A DNA stretch of 64,000 nucleotides from Rosellinia necatrix (Eukaryota; Ascomycota; Sordariomycetes; Xylariales; Xylariaceae), in contig JAGYVD010000007.1 in NCBI GenBank assembly GCA_021209875.1, forward strand, positions 3,596,001 to 3,660,000, written 5' to 3'. This document shows, in pieces, positions 45,128 to 56,482 of this stretch. The position numbers and the translations under genes are program-made. Position 1 is the stretch's first letter. Each line of letters begins with the position of its first letter. Below the pieces are notes generated by a model. That model did no database searches and had not been told where the DNA came from. It worked only from the letters and a program-made list of their open reading frames with translations.

Positions 45128-47728
45128 CTAGGATGTGGGTCGTGCGAAGTCGTGCGAGCCCTTCCGGGACGACTGCTCCGACGACGAGACCCGGTCCGCC
45201 TGGCGGGCGGGGAGGCGCTTCAGGATGTGCGCGGCGGACTGCAGGTGGCCGCCCAGGGTGCTCGTCATGCGGCGCAGCTCGGCCCGGACCTCCTCCCTCG
45301 AGCTAGTGCCCTGCGTCGTCGTCGTCGTCGTCGCGGCCGCCGCTGCCTGATTAGGGGTCCGGAGTGGTAGGGCCCCGTTCCGCGCCGCGTTCGGCTCCGA
45401 CTCGGCCCGAGGCCGGCCGAACTCGTGCGACTGCTGCTGCTGGTGGTGGTGGTGGTGATGGTGATGGTGACGCCGGCCGGCCAGGGCGCTGCGCAGCGCG
45501 CTCCGCAGACTCTCCGGCGCGCTGTAGATGTACCCGTCCCCGCCGGAGACGTAGATCGGCGGCGGGTTGCTCGCTGACAGCGTGAAGGGCTCCAGGTCGA
45601 ACGGGTTGTCGTTGACGTCGAAGCTCAGCGATGCTATGTCCGAGACCACGCTCGACGGCCGCGCCGTCGTCGTCGTCGTCGTCGTCAGGCTGCTCAGCCG
45701 ACTTATGTTCGGGAGATTGGCGCTGGGCAGGCGGGGCTGTGACGGATTGGTATCCGGTGGACTCGTGTCTTCTAGGGGACTCTTGTCTGCCGAGCTTGTA
45801 TCTAGGTGGCTCGTGGATGGTGAACTCATGTCTAACGGAGTAGCTCTTGGTAGACTGCTATCGCGCCGGCTGGTGTTTTGTTGAATGGTGTTTGGTAGAC
45901 TGTTGTCTGTTGAGCTGATATCTGGTAGGCTCGCGTCCAGGAGGCTGATATCTAGTAAACTCGCGTCGAGAAGACTGGTGGTGTCCGGGAGGCTGGCGTC
46001 GAGGTCGATAAGGGAAACGGTCGAGTTGCGGCTGCAAGGCACGGTCGGAACTGTCAAGCTCGCGGTATACTCGGGCACCAAATCCGCTGCGTGAAATATC
46101 TGAGTTGATTGCCGGGGGGATACTTCGGTCGCGTCGTCGCTGTCGAACTGATATGGTAGCGTGTCCAAACTCGTGGACGTAGGCGTGGCGGATGGGAAGG
46201 TCCAGTCTTGGGTCCTCCTTCGATATAGATCCGTTGGAGGACTCAGGAGAGGTTGCGGTGTGGCTTTGATGGTGTCCACATCTGTGAACCGGGACAATTC
46301 GCCGCCGCCCAGCGAGGCGTCGAGATCGATCAACGATACCCGGAGGGTTAGGTTATTTGAGTTGTCTGGTACGGGGAGGTCGGGCGGTGTGGGTGGAGGG
46401 TATGGTCTGCCGTAAAAGTCTCGGACGTTATCTTGGTAATTGGAGATGGTGCTTGGATTGAAAGCCTTCTCGAGGGGCCCAATAGGGGTTTTGAAATTCG
46501 ACGGTCGACGGCGCCGTTTTGGCGGCGAGCCGGATGTCGAGGATAGGAAGCCAATAAGAGGATAATACGCGTTATATATTGCTTCGGTATCCGCCGCGTT
46601 GGGTATGAACTCATCCTCCTCGTCTATCCTTGAAAAATCCCATTCGTCCCTAGAGGTTGAAGACTGGTAGCCTGTCGAGGGCTGGGCACCGCCGTGGGAG
46701 AAGAGCGAATGCCTGCTTCCTCCTTGATGTTCCCAGAGCTTATAGGCACTGACGAGCTTCGAAAGCGACGATGTAGGGAAATCTTCGGCGGTATCGAGTA
46801 TATAAGGGTTTATCTGAAGCAAGCTGATATTAGGCCGCTGCGTGGGATCTATTACCATGCAACTGGAAACGAAGTCCTTCAACCGTTGTGAATGCTGGTC
46901 GCCCTCGAGACGGGGGCAGTGTTGCCGTAGGTGGGCATTGAAGTCCAAAATATTGACGGCGGCGTTGGCGTTTGGCGGTAAGCCCGTAGCAGCCTCGTAT
47001 GCCATAGACCCAAATGCCCAAATGTCGACCTCGGTACCGTATGAGACAGACGAGTCGAAGAATTCGGGAGCCATCCACTGCAACGTGCCCGTGACCGTGC
47101 TTCTCTTATCAAACCTGCTTTCGACGACGGCGGCGACACCGAAATCGCACAGCTGGACATCTCCGGCGTCAGTAACGAGGACATTGGCGCATTTGATGTC
47201 CCGATGGATGATGCCTTGCTTGTGAACCCAATATATGGCTTCGGCGACCTCTCGTAAGATGGGAATAATCCATCTCTCGGGCAGGCATCCCGTCGGCCGC
47301 ATCAACGAGGCCACGCTTCCGCCAGCACAGTATTCCGTGACCATCCACATGGATTGGCCAACGAGATGGGCGTCGATGATAGTATTGACATTCTTGGCGC
47401 CGGTGGTGCTGAGGAGCTTGAGTGCGTTAATCTCCTTGAGAGTGTCGCTGAATGTGTCGGCGCCACCAGGGTAGGCGCTGTCCCCTGCTTCTATGTTAAT
47501 AACCTTGATCGCGACGAGCTGCCGAGACGCCGCGCCGGTCGTCGCCGCTTTATACACACGGCCGAAGCTCCCTTTGCCAATGAGTTCTAAAAACACGTAC
47601 GGCGGGGGTTCTTTGCCGATATCGCCATATCTCTTCGCTACCGACGCCTGCATCGATTTTGCATCCTCCAGGGCTTTCTGCTTGGTCGCCGAATAACCGG
47701 GAGCGTCGACTGCGAAGGTTGCCGCCAT
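45128..47728 (-). CDS. STE20/GCK-family Ser/Thr protein kinase (SID1/MST-1-related)
   Basis: A single exon of 866 residues from the ATG at 47728. The kinase domain spans about 44-315: Gly loop GKGSFG (51-56), VAIK Lys75, GQSMWMVTEYCAGGS hinge, HRDIK (175-179), DFG (195-197), GTLQWMAPE (214-222), YGTEVDIWAFG. All catalytic residues are present, and the sequence fits germinal-centre kinases of the fungal SID1/MST-1/SepL type, which act in septation and polarity; which paralogue it is cannot be settled here. The C-terminal about 450 residues are low in order: SLIDLDASL/SLLDISLLDASLPD-type imperfect repeats (about 500-680), DNPFDLEPFTLS, and a His9-Gln4 tract near residue 780. The last about 60 residues (REEVRAELRRMTSTLGGHLQ) may form a helix. 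The gene's 5' end is about 640 bp from the 3' end of the next minus-strand gene. Confidence 0.9.
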   Translation of the reverse strand: MAATFAVDAPGYSATKQKALEDAKSMQASVAKRYGDIGKEPPPYVFLELIGKGSFGRVYKAATTGAASRQLVAIKVINIEAGDSAYPGGADTFSDTLKEINALKLLSTTGAKNVNTIIDAHLVGQSMWMVTEYCAGGSVASLMRPTGCLPERWIIPILREVAEAIYWVHKQGIIHRDIKCANVLVTDAGDVQLCDFGVAAVVESRFDKRSTVTGTLQWMAPEFFDSSVSYGTEVDIWAFGSMAYEAATGLPPNANAAVNILDFNAHLRQHCPRLEGDQHSQRLKDFVSSCMVIDPTQRPNISLLQINPYILDTAEDFPTSSLSKLVSAYKLWEHQGGSRHSLFSHGGAQPSTGYQSSTSRDEWDFSRIDEEDEFIPNAADTEAIYNAYYPLIGFLSSTSGSPPKRRRRPSNFKTPIGPLEKAFNPSTISNYQDNVRDFYGRPYPPPTPPDLPVPDNSNNLTLRVSLIDLDASLGGGELSRFTDVDTIKATPQPLLSPPTDLYRRRTQDWTFPSATPTSTSLDTLPYQFDSDDATEVSPRQSTQIFHAADLVPEYTASLTVPTVPCSRNSTVSLIDLDASLPDTTSLLDASLLDISLLDASLPDISSTDNSLPNTIQQNTSRRDSSLPRATPLDMSSPSTSHLDTSSADKSPLEDTSPPDTNPSQPRLPSANLPNISRLSSLTTTTTTTARPSSVVSDIASLSFDVNDNPFDLEPFTLSASNPPPIYVSGGDGYIYSAPESLRSALRSALAGRRHHHHHHHHHQQQQSHEFGRPRAESEPNAARNGALPLRTPNQAAAAATTTTTTQGTSSREEVRAELRRMTSTLGGHLQSAAHILKRLPARQADRVSSSEQSSRKGSHDFARPTS

Positions 47729-48371
47729 TGCCGCCGGTTTGGGAACATGTAATTGGGCGGCCTGGGCGATCGAAATCTAGGGAGAGCTGGACATGGCCCA
47801 GCTCCTGGGTAGGAGGAGGTAGTCGGCAGCGCAAGGGACTAAATAGGTCGAAGTCATGGTTTCGTTCATCTATCCTTGCATAACACATCCCACCACATGT
47901 CGGATTGAGGGTTTAGCGTGGTGGAGTGACTAGTGGCGCTTGCTGAGCTGTACAGCTCGCCATGCTGCTTGACTGGCTGTGGATAAGTCGAGCTGGATGA
48001 AGCTTGGATCGTCGACATGGAGGTGTTGTCAGTCTAACCAAACTAACCGCCACTAGGGACGACATAAGCGGCCGTCTTTACCCAAATGTAACATAAAAAG
48101 CCCTGTTAGGCATGAATCGCTCGGCTTATACCAATTCATAATAATGTGTCTTCGCTTTATATAGGTAAGGATATTATAACGGAACATTGTTTATTTACAT
48201 CCTTTTTTATAAGTGCGACGACTCTTGCTCGTCGCAGGGCATCTTCAACTACTCTGTCGATTCACAGGCTACGGATTGTAGATAGTTAATTATAGGGTTG
48301 TCGCGGGACAATCGCCCACACGAACGAGGCCATGCGCTCGCTACCGAGCAGTCACACGTACCCCTGTCCTC
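47729..48371. other. Kinase promoter region
   Basis: 643 bp upstream of the kinase start and downstream of the secreted-protein gene. No further gene is seen. Confidence 0.6.
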
Positions 48372-50111
48372 TTAGTCGGCACCCATCCACCCCCCATTGA
48401 TCCAGCAGCTCGTTGCGCTCTTGGAATTGGTGGTGACGGTAGTCTTGGTTTCGCTGTGGTAAAAAAATGTTAGCAGTGAGGCTTCAGAACTACCGTACCG
48501 CCCCATCGATCGCCCCCGGGGCTGTGCGGCCCGGACCCACGAACTGCTACTTCGGGATACGGTCGGCGGCATGGGCAGAGTGGGCTGGTTCTTGACAAGA
48601 GGAAAACACATACATGGCTGTGACTGTTCCGGTAACGTGGCTTGTCGAATACGACAGGCTCGTTTGCGTGACGGTGGCCTGCGGCTTGGTGATGGAGACG
48701 GTGGCGCCGGGCTTCTGCCCGCTGCAGACGATTGATGGCGGCGGAGTCCTGCGTTCGATGTCAGTAGGTAGGGGACACCGGAAGTACGTGTGCCTAGTAT
48801 ATCGAGGGCGACGAGGGTGGGATATGTATGTCGCCATCAACGGTTAGTAAATGCAACATACACTGTAGCGGTGACTGTCTTGATCACTGTGAGAGCCAAT
48901 TAGTATCGTGAGATTTGAAAGGTAGATCTTGGCAAGCGGATGGCATACCATTCTCCGTTGTGGTTGGTGTAGGGAGGACTGTGACGCTAGTGCTCGTCAC
49001 AGTATATGTCGTCTCCGTAACCGTAATTGTAGTAGCCATAACGACCTTGACAACTTCCTGTACATCATTTATCGCGGTATCCGCCGCTCCCGCCGTTTCG
49101 GTGGCCGGCTGGGGACAGTATACTCCGACGCAGATCGTCGGGGCGGGTAGGTCCGGCGGCAAGCCACAAGAGTTACCAATGCAGATTGTTCCGGTCGGTC
49201 TTTGCGAAGTGTAGTGACAGTAAGCAGTCTTCGTAGTCGTGGTTGTGGAATGTTTCGTAGTCGTTGAGTCGGTTGTCGTGCGAATCACAACGGACGTTTG
49301 AATGACAGTCGCTTTGGTTGGTGAGACCGTGACCGTCGTCGTTGATCCGCTGCAGGGGGTCGTTATTGTCGCCGGAGCCAGGATCAGAGTTTGTGTTTGG
49401 GTCCCTACAGTCGAGAAAACGGCTGCAGAATGAAAAAAAAAAAAAAAAAGTCAGTAAATTTCCTCCGCGCGGTGTTTGATAAATGAGCACGCACTCGTTG
49501 CCTTTGGCGTACTCGTGATTCCTACGGTCACAGTGGGAGTAGCCTGTGGATTTCTCGATGTCAGTACAGGATTTCCCGAGAGATACTACTCTTGGAGAAC
49601 CACTTACGGTCACAATTACGGTAGATGGTGCAACGCTTGTCAGGTTAATCACTCTTTGGACCGCGACGCCCGTTCCGGAGATAATGATCTTCCATTGGCC
49701 TGAAAACATAGAAGAGTATGCGATTGAACTGTTCCATTCTTAGCCTTTCCGATTTCCTAGAGCCGAGTAGATTTGGTTTTCCCTTACCATGTTGACTTCT
49801 CCTCTTCTCCGTCAGGCGTTGTGTTGATGGCACCGCAAGTGTACTGATGCCCAGCTGGGTCTACCAAGACAGGTTTGACTGATTCCTGCGTACATCCTGA
49901 TGAATATCAGTATGCAGTATCGAGCATGCGTTGACTCGACTAATCCAGTACCTTGGAATACGGAAGTAAATGTAAACAGAGCATCCGACGACGTATCAAT
50001 GTTGTAGGAGCCGCCATTAGAGTAATCAACACCGTATACGGTGCACGCAGCAGAAGCCCGGAAGGCCAAATACCCCGCCAATAGGCAGAGACGTATGATT
50101 CGCGAAGCCAT
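48372..50111 (-). CDS. Secreted Thr-rich protein, eight exons
   Basis: I assign exons 50111-49952, 49896-49788, 49728-49608, 49543-49495, 49422-48949, 48886-48862, 48748-48614 and 48453-48372. All junctions are GT-AG, phases agree, and the product is 384 residues. It opens with a signal peptide (MASRIIRLCLLAGYLAFRAS-A) followed by CTVYGVDYSNGGSYNID. A globular N-terminal domain includes GCTQESVKPVLVDPAG, CSIAYSSMFSGQWKIIISGT and VAVQRVINLTSV. Then come Thr/Val-rich segments (TATPTVTVGITSTPKAT, TITVTETTYTVTSTSVTVLP) and short Cys motifs (CIGNSCGLPP, CVGVYCPQP). This fits an uncharacterised fungal extracellular or cell-wall protein family. Thr-rich parts are probably O-mannosylated. Exon 6 is only 25 nt. 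No GPI signal is evident at the C-terminus (SCWINGGWMGAD). Confidence 0.82.
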
Positions 50112-51631
50112 TGTAGATCGTCTCTCGTGGGGGATCGGATATCTGCGGTGTGGGCTTTTTAGGCTACAGATCTGCGTGATAGGGACATGCCCTACTTTTG
50201 TAGCTCGATACGAATCTCAAGGCTGGGGAAATTTGGTACATTCTAACTGCACGTACTCAATATTTAATATCGAACGATGCTACGAAAACTAAGAATAGTA
50301 ATTTTACGGCGTTTTCATGCTAGGACAGCTGACCATTGCAGCTCCAAAGATCTGGCACGACTGGTCATAGCTGTTAGCGAAGCACACCCAAGACTGTGGT
50401 CTCGTATAAGCGGGTAATTTTGCCGATGGAGATATCATTTCTAGACCGAAACGTTGCTGATGAGGTTGGGTCTAGATCTAGTTACGTAGTCTGCGCAGTT
50501 GGTCATATGACATGGGGCAAGATCCCTAGACGAGGGGTTCCATACCTGAATGATAGAATCAAACTAAGGACGGGTGGAAAGAGCGGCGCGGGTGGTTTTA
50601 TAGTGAACCCTTTCACAAATAAGTTTATATCCAAGGGTGCGTAATGGGTCTTGAGGGCACAGTGGAAGTGATAGCGCCTCATAAGAGCCCTTTGCTATTT
50701 AGATCTATGGTGAGATACCTAGGCCTAAGGTTCGTGAAGGGGACTTCACGAGAGCGATAACCAGTACCGAAACCAGATCTGCTAATGGTATAACAGACAG
50801 TATACATGCCGGCGTTGAGGTGATACATTGGCACGTTCGCTACGTATAGGTGATGGTATGGCTGCGGGGGTCAACCTGATATCTCTATATGATTCTTATT
50901 ACTATTGGACTATGTTAATGCTACTCTCGGAGCATGTGCCGTGGATGTAACTTCACCATAGATGCCTTACTTGACGTGATATAGCCTAAGCAAGGAATGC
51001 TGATGTTGCGAGCCCATCTTGATGAACTATCCCAACCCCTCAGTCCAATTGAGTCACAGGGGTAAAATATTATACTCCTAATATTGAGCAATAACCCGGG
51101 TCGACGTAAAATAAACTCGGATGAGCGTGAATTTAGTGAACTATACGGAGTTTTTACGCACTAGTTCGCTGTTTCTGATCGACAAGTAGGGCGAGATCAT
51201 CGTGAGCTGGTTCGGCTGCCCCACGCATTTTGCCTGAATATCTTGCCCACCTGCATCCAGGATGCGACCTCCGGTATTCCAGCTGCCTACGGCATTGGAA
51301 AGCCCTCCACTCTTGTTGATTGATAATTTGGAGCCGTGGAGGTATATGCTCTCCGCCCGCGCTTGGATCCAATGTCAAGGACGATCGTACGACTCATCTT
51401 CCTTCAAAGGTGGTACTAGAAGTTCACATTTCCTGGTTGTAAGTCTTACGCCGGTGAAACGTCACAACGAGACGCTCAATGGCCAATTGGCGAACCTTTC
51501 ATGTTCCTTCTTGGCCATTATACACATGTGCAATAGGAAGCATAACCCTCCCCAACGCCAACTAATATGCCACCTTGTTATCCGGACCATGCTTATATAT
51601 ATACATATTAGAATTGCCTGCCGTATGCCAT
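50112..51631. other. Intergenic
   Basis: No supportable gene. Small frames (50396-50644, 51154-51378, 51262-51648) lack known motifs. Confidence 0.5.
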
Positions 51632-52800
51632 TCATACGAACTGCCTAGCTCCTTGCGGTGGAACACCCAACCGGGTTGGTGTTATTGGATCCCCGCCCGT
51701 CTGGCTAGTCGGTGGTTGTGCTCCGGGTTGCGTAGAACGCCAAGGTCCCATATCATACCCATTGGCCTCTACTTCGGGTTGTTTGACTTTTGCATAAAAT
51801 TCTTTAGGACCTTCTTCACGAGGAGAGCGAAAAAGAAGGCGGGCAGCAGCACGAAGAGGACTATTCCTCCGAGGGCAGAGTTGTAGACTGGAGACAATGC
51901 GGGTGAGAAACCACCGTATAGGGGTCACGACCAGTAACTGGACAAACGGGGTAGTTGTACTAACGTGAAAGTGTCCGTGATACCGAGCGGCATGACGAAG
52001 CGCCCAAGCCATACGTGGATGGGCGCCATCTTGATCGGTTGCCGCGTCTTCTTATCTATCTCTATTGCCTATTCCCTTGGAGGGGGGCAAGGGGGCCCAA
52101 CTTATTGAAAGGGGCTGTCGACTAATTTTTATCCCACAGAGTAAGATATTCAACACAGCGCACCAGATTATCGTCCACTTCGTCATTGCCCAACTAGTAT
52201 TGAGGTCCCTACACCATCGCATAACGACGAGAAAAACCAACTCAGTTAATTATACGGTGTGCTTATGATGAAACTCAAAACAGCCCTGACGAGTACTAGC
52301 CCGAAGGCGACGACCAAGTTGACGGCGTGCCACCCGGGGCGAGCCGCCGACGCGCAGCACAAGGATGCCGAAGGGCCAGATGCCGACGAACGCGAAGACC
52401 ATGAACACGGCGCGGGAGGACGGCCCTGCGATCGACGAGCCCGGCCCGGCCCGCCGCACCACGCCGACGGACGCGACGTCCATGGTGAACGAGCCGTAAG
52501 CCCCCGCCGCCCCCCCGGATGGATCTTGACTGACGCCCCCGGTGGTCGTCGTCGCCGCCACCCGGCCCTGTCGCGTACGCCATCGCCTGCGCCGCGCGAC
52601 CACGACCGGCAGTTGCCACACACACACACGCACACACACACACCCCGTTGAACACGAAATGTCGTCCCGTCCCGTCCCGTCCCGCAACAGACGCCGTGCT
52701 GGGCAGCGGCCCGCACGTCGTCGACCGCCGGTTCGTACACACCGGACTCGCTATGCCCGCCGTGACCACCGTCGCGGCGATAACGTCGCGCCCGCGCCTA
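51632..52800 (-). pseudogene. DOMON/cytochrome b561-type membrane protein, rearranged and frameshifted
   Basis: Pieces of one protein can be read in order on the minus strand, but not in one frame. About 52545-52340 encodes the end of a DOMON-like part (AYGSFTMDVASVGV) and a first b561 helix (FMVFAFVGIWPFGILVLRV). At about 52332-52340 the frame moves by one base to WHAVNLVVAFGLVLVRAVLS, ending IISTPYN at about 52249. The next expected part, with the haem-ligand His motifs FNTAHQII and LHHRI, is on the opposite strand at about 52146-52238. The minus strand resumes at about 52048 with TRQPIKMAPIHVWLGRFVMP. A last helix (ALGGIVLFVLLPAFFFALLV) lies at about 51890 after a possible intron but is out of phase. 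Intact relatives are fungal DOMON-cytochrome b561 proteins, membrane electron carriers. An N-terminal part further upstream is unclear: sequence above 52700 is disrupted by simple repeats. Confidence 0.6.
52616..52683. repeat. (CA)n and (CGTCC)n simple repeats
   Basis: A CACACACG-type run (about 52616-52645), followed by a pentanucleotide CGTCC run (about 52663-52683), within the decayed b561 gene. Confidence 0.8.
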
Positions 52801-52885
52801 ACGACGACGACGACGGGTACGGCCCCATCAACACCAGCGGGTTCCTCGCGCCCCTCAGCCCGACGGGCCGCTTAGGCCGTGTGCG

Positions 52886-52917
52886 CCCCCCCCCCCGGGG
52901 GCCCCCCCGGGGGGGGG
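52886..52917. repeat. C11-G5-C7-G9 tract
   Basis: 32 nt of alternating C and G homopolymers that can fold on themselves. It is a likely site of sequencing error. Confidence 0.9.
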
Positions 52918-53705
52918 AGTTGGCGGTGACGCTGCTCTTCTGTCGGAGTTTCGTTGGGATCTATATCACTTACTTTGCTATGAAGGCCAAGTGCCAACTG
53001 GCTGAAAGACGTTCGCATCTTGATTATCTGGTGTAAATACAAGCGGGCGCGGATTTGTCGCTCTTAGGTGGTTCCTGTTATTATGTTTTCGAGTCGTCAC
53101 TCGTAATACGACGATTTAGACAGCGAGGTAGGGGAAAAGTGAGATGAGTTTATTCATTAGACATGAAGAAATCTAAAATGTCACATTAGACCGTTGTTGT
53201 TCTCCATATATTATCTATTTCAAGGTTTTTTTTTTTTTTTGCGTATTAGTGAGTTCGCAGTTTAGCAGTAATTAGAAGTGATTGCCACTACCCTATACAA
53301 TTATCGCTGGTATGTTTATCCTCTAAAGCAGCGCATCGAGTGGTGATTGGTAGACAATGATAAAGCGCCCAGGTGAAACTTCACAGGGGTAAGTGACCTG
53401 TCTATGGCTTGCGTGGAATCGACCCTAGACTGAGACAACGTACACTACGTATAACTATAGAATTGGGTTTACAGTGACTAAAAATAGGCGTAGTTATTGC
53501 AAGATAGAGAGGCCGATGATGCCCAGATGAGCGCTTTGCATCACTTTTACAATCAGTGTTTACATTTGTCTGCTGATGGCAGGTACCTCATAGGCGGCGA
53601 TAACAATTCGATCGTATGTGCATAACTATACAGAATATATTTATATATAATTGAATTTCGTCATAACGTAGCGTTCAAGGCCAGGCCCAATTGGATTCGG
53701 AGATT
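52918..53705. other. Intergenic
   Basis: No gene supported. A short Met-containing frame near 53017 (minus, MRTSFSQLALGLHSK) followed by GTAAGT could be the lost first exon of the b561 gene, but this is a guess. A poly-T run lies at about 53226-53240. Confidence 0.45.
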
Positions 53706-54951
53706 TCATACGCCGTTGAGCTGGTTCTGGGCATCAATGACTTCGCCAACGGAAACGTAATCAAGCTGCGCAGCCCCTTGGTCAGCATCGGGTATTCAGG
53801 TCTCGGGGGATTAGGCTGGGAGAGGGGAACTCACGAGCACCACGTTGGGGACACGTCCCAGCTGCTGCTTGCAGTTGTTGGTTTGCGCGGTAATGGAAGC
53901 GACCGAGTTGGTGTCGCCAGCGTTGGCCAGATCGGGAAGGTCGATGCCGAAAACCGCGTTGTTCCTGTTGTGGTTCGCAAGGATCAGGCGGCCGTCGGCA
54001 GAGGCGCCAGCCGGTCGGTCGACGTTGCAACCGCTCAGGGCGTCCTCGTGGGGATCGAACGGCGTCTCGATGAAATACGCGAATTCGTCGAGGATGTACG
54101 GAACCTTGCCGGTGTCGGAGTGGTAATCTGGGGGCATCGTCAGTTAGTCGTTTGTGTTGGGACGGGATGGGATCGATGGATCGATGGTGGCCTGCAAACG
54201 AGGCGGGAGGAACCCACCCATGAAAACAACCACTCTGTTTCCGCTTGAGATCATGTCTCCCAGTGTCGGCCAGCTATCTAATCCAAGCTGGCCCGAGGGG
54301 GTAAACGCTAAGCCGTCTAGGCCTACGGCCTTGAAGGCGTCGGCGAACTTGTTGATATCGATCGCATCCTCGTTGGTGATAAGGAGCGTCACCACCTCGT
54401 TCGGATGACCATCAACCCACGACTTCACAGTGCCAAGGTAATCTTGCAGAGGACCAGCATCTAATAAGGCGCACGACTATAGACGTTGTTAGTGGGCTGA
54501 TGATACTTTCACGGGGTGATTCGCTGTAATGGGGAAGAGAGCGTCTGCCGAGTTGGTATAAACAACCCTACTCTGCCGCCGACGTCTGTGTTTCGTTTGA
54601 GAGGCATTCGCAACACTGTACTTACTGTGTGGCACATTTGAATAACACCATCCTTGTCGTGTGTCTGGGTAGTCAGAAACCGGATGCCCTGGTCGAGCTG
54701 TGCCGAGACTGATGTAATCTAGTCCAATCGGTTAGAATTCATGTGCATATGGTAGCGCATTTACCAGCCTTCCTCGGACTGTGCTTGCTTACCTGGTTAT
54801 CCGAGGGTCCAACGCCGACGAAGGCCGAGTTGTGTGACCCGGCAAAGGTGATCTTGCTGTACGCTCTGTCGCAGAACGCGGCGTTTCCATTGCAATCAGC
54901 AGCGGCGCCCGCAGCGAGAGCGAGGACTGGGAGGGCAGCCTTCGTTCGCAT
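53706..54951 (-). CDS. Secreted PLC-like phosphodiesterase (PI-PLC X-type fold)
   Basis: Exons 54951-54793, 54718-54626, 54476-54218, 54127-53835 and 53765-53706 give 287 residues with agreeing phases. The ATG at 54951 begins a signal peptide (MRTKAALPVLALAAGAA-ADC); the frame upstream starts only with TTG. The mature part shows ITFAGSHNSAF (candidate catalytic His40), QLDQGIRFLTTQTHD, CALLDAGPLQDYLGTVKSWV, HPNEVVTLLITNED, NRVVVFM-DYHSDTGKVPYIL and the C-terminal PNVVLLDYVSVGEV across the last junction. This is the order of fungal PLC-like phosphodiesterases of the TIM-barrel superfamily; the substrate is unknown. For the last intron the acceptor GCGCAG at 53766 is needed to keep the frame; an AAG acceptor 14 nt upstream does not. 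Confidence 0.87.
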
Positions 54952-56275
54952 TGTCGCTATCAATTCGATCGTACGATTAGGGCAGGGTCTCAGAACGATT
55001 TCCAGCCGGGGGGGTTATGATGGTTCTTCTTTATAGCTCGCCCCGATGATGCTGTATTGTGCCTCCGTGTTTCGCCTCGTCTGCGCAGTATTGGAAAGAC
55101 TGAAAACCTCCTGGGAACCATCAATGCGAGGGCGCGCCGAGTTTTATGAAGGTCACCGCCATGAGCCCCGAATAGCTTCGCATATGAGGAAGGCCGGCCG
55201 GGATAGCTCCTAAGGAGAGCAATGATCGGCGCCACAGGACGATCGGCGCCTCAACAGTCCGGCCCCAACACCACCCAAGCATATACCTAGGTTAGCCCAT
55301 CCTGACCTGCCACATCACGGGCCAGTAACATGCTGGCAGTCGTCTTGAATAGGAAAAACAGAGAGTACGACCTTCTTCATTTAAACTTCTTAATTATTTG
55401 GAAGGATTGCATTATGGTAAGGGTCAGTGTTAATCGGGCCGGGTGCTCCCCTCGAAGCTTGAGGGCCTCTACGAGGGGGCGAGGGGGCGAGGGGGCGAAG
55501 GGGTGAGCATTCCCAAGCCCATCACATCATCCATATGGACCATGGGCATCCTGATCAGATCTTAACGTGCTTTCGTGCGTCTAAACCAATATGTATATAT
55601 CAGAAACTTGGGTCTCAGCCCAGCAGGCCGCACGCTACTATGCATAGGCGAGCATATCGTATTGAGGGAATTGGGGGAAAGTTGTAGACGGAAATGGTCT
55701 GGTTCCCTCTACTAAGGCATCCCCTAAATGGGTCAACAGGGCAAGAATCTTACCGTCTTTGGCAGGCAATCTACATGAGGGGACCATGCCACACCAAATT
55801 ATTTTCCCAACTGCCTTTAGTGCGACAGTTTGCCGTAGCGTGGTAATAACTACCGTAAATATAGGCTCAACTTAGCTCAACTCACAGGAGACTAGGTATT
55901 GAAACGCGAAAGCTTGACGTCATGTTGTATACTTCCGCCAAGACATACAATGAGCCAAAGACATATATTGCATTAAGTGTTCAAGGCCCAATCAACTCTG
56001 GGTGGTCATTAAAAGTTAGTGACTTTCATTAGCACGTTATACACCACGACCAGAAAGCGTATGGCCTTTCGATAGGGTGCCTGTGGGTTTGACTTTGGGG
56101 TTGACTTTTTGCGAAAATGAAGGTAAGGGTAGTAATATCCTGATGGAAATGCTGGGCGGTTGACACGGGGATAACCACGACTGTCGCACGTTCTTATCGA
56201 AGAAGCCAACGAAGACATACTGTATTAAGAGCGGCTCAGTTTTGACAAAATGAAGTTGTCGATTGCCTCTGACGG
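54952..56275. other. Intergenic
   Basis: No supportable gene. A short GAGGGGGC tandem lies at about 55472-55500. Confidence 0.55.
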
Positions 56276-56482
56276 TCAATTAACTGGGTGTTTCCGCTGC
56301 TGGCAGGCGATCTACGTCTGAAATACGCTCACCCGGAGGCTTAGAATCCCAAGCAGAACAGCGACCAGGACCCCCGTCAACGCCGCCATCATCACGTATC
56401 TCTTGCCGCTTTTACGCTCCATCCACCTCTGAAGGAGACTGCGGGTGATCGGGTTCTCGAGCTCGTCGTAAAAGTCGAGCAT
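56276..56482 (-). pseudogene. C-terminal membrane-anchor relic of an uncharacterised fungal protein
   Basis: From an ATG-like codon at 56482 the frame reads MLDFYDELENPITRSLLQRW, MERKSGKRYVMMAAL and a hydrophobic segment (TGVLVAVLLGILSLRVSVFQ). It then meets TAG at 56312-56314 where I would expect Trp, followed by IACQQRKHPVN and TGA. I recall the same tail, with Trp in place of the stop, at the C-terminus of long uncharacterised fungal proteins. TGG to TAG is a CpA to TpA change on the other strand. No upstream portion of the protein was found. Confidence 0.5.
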
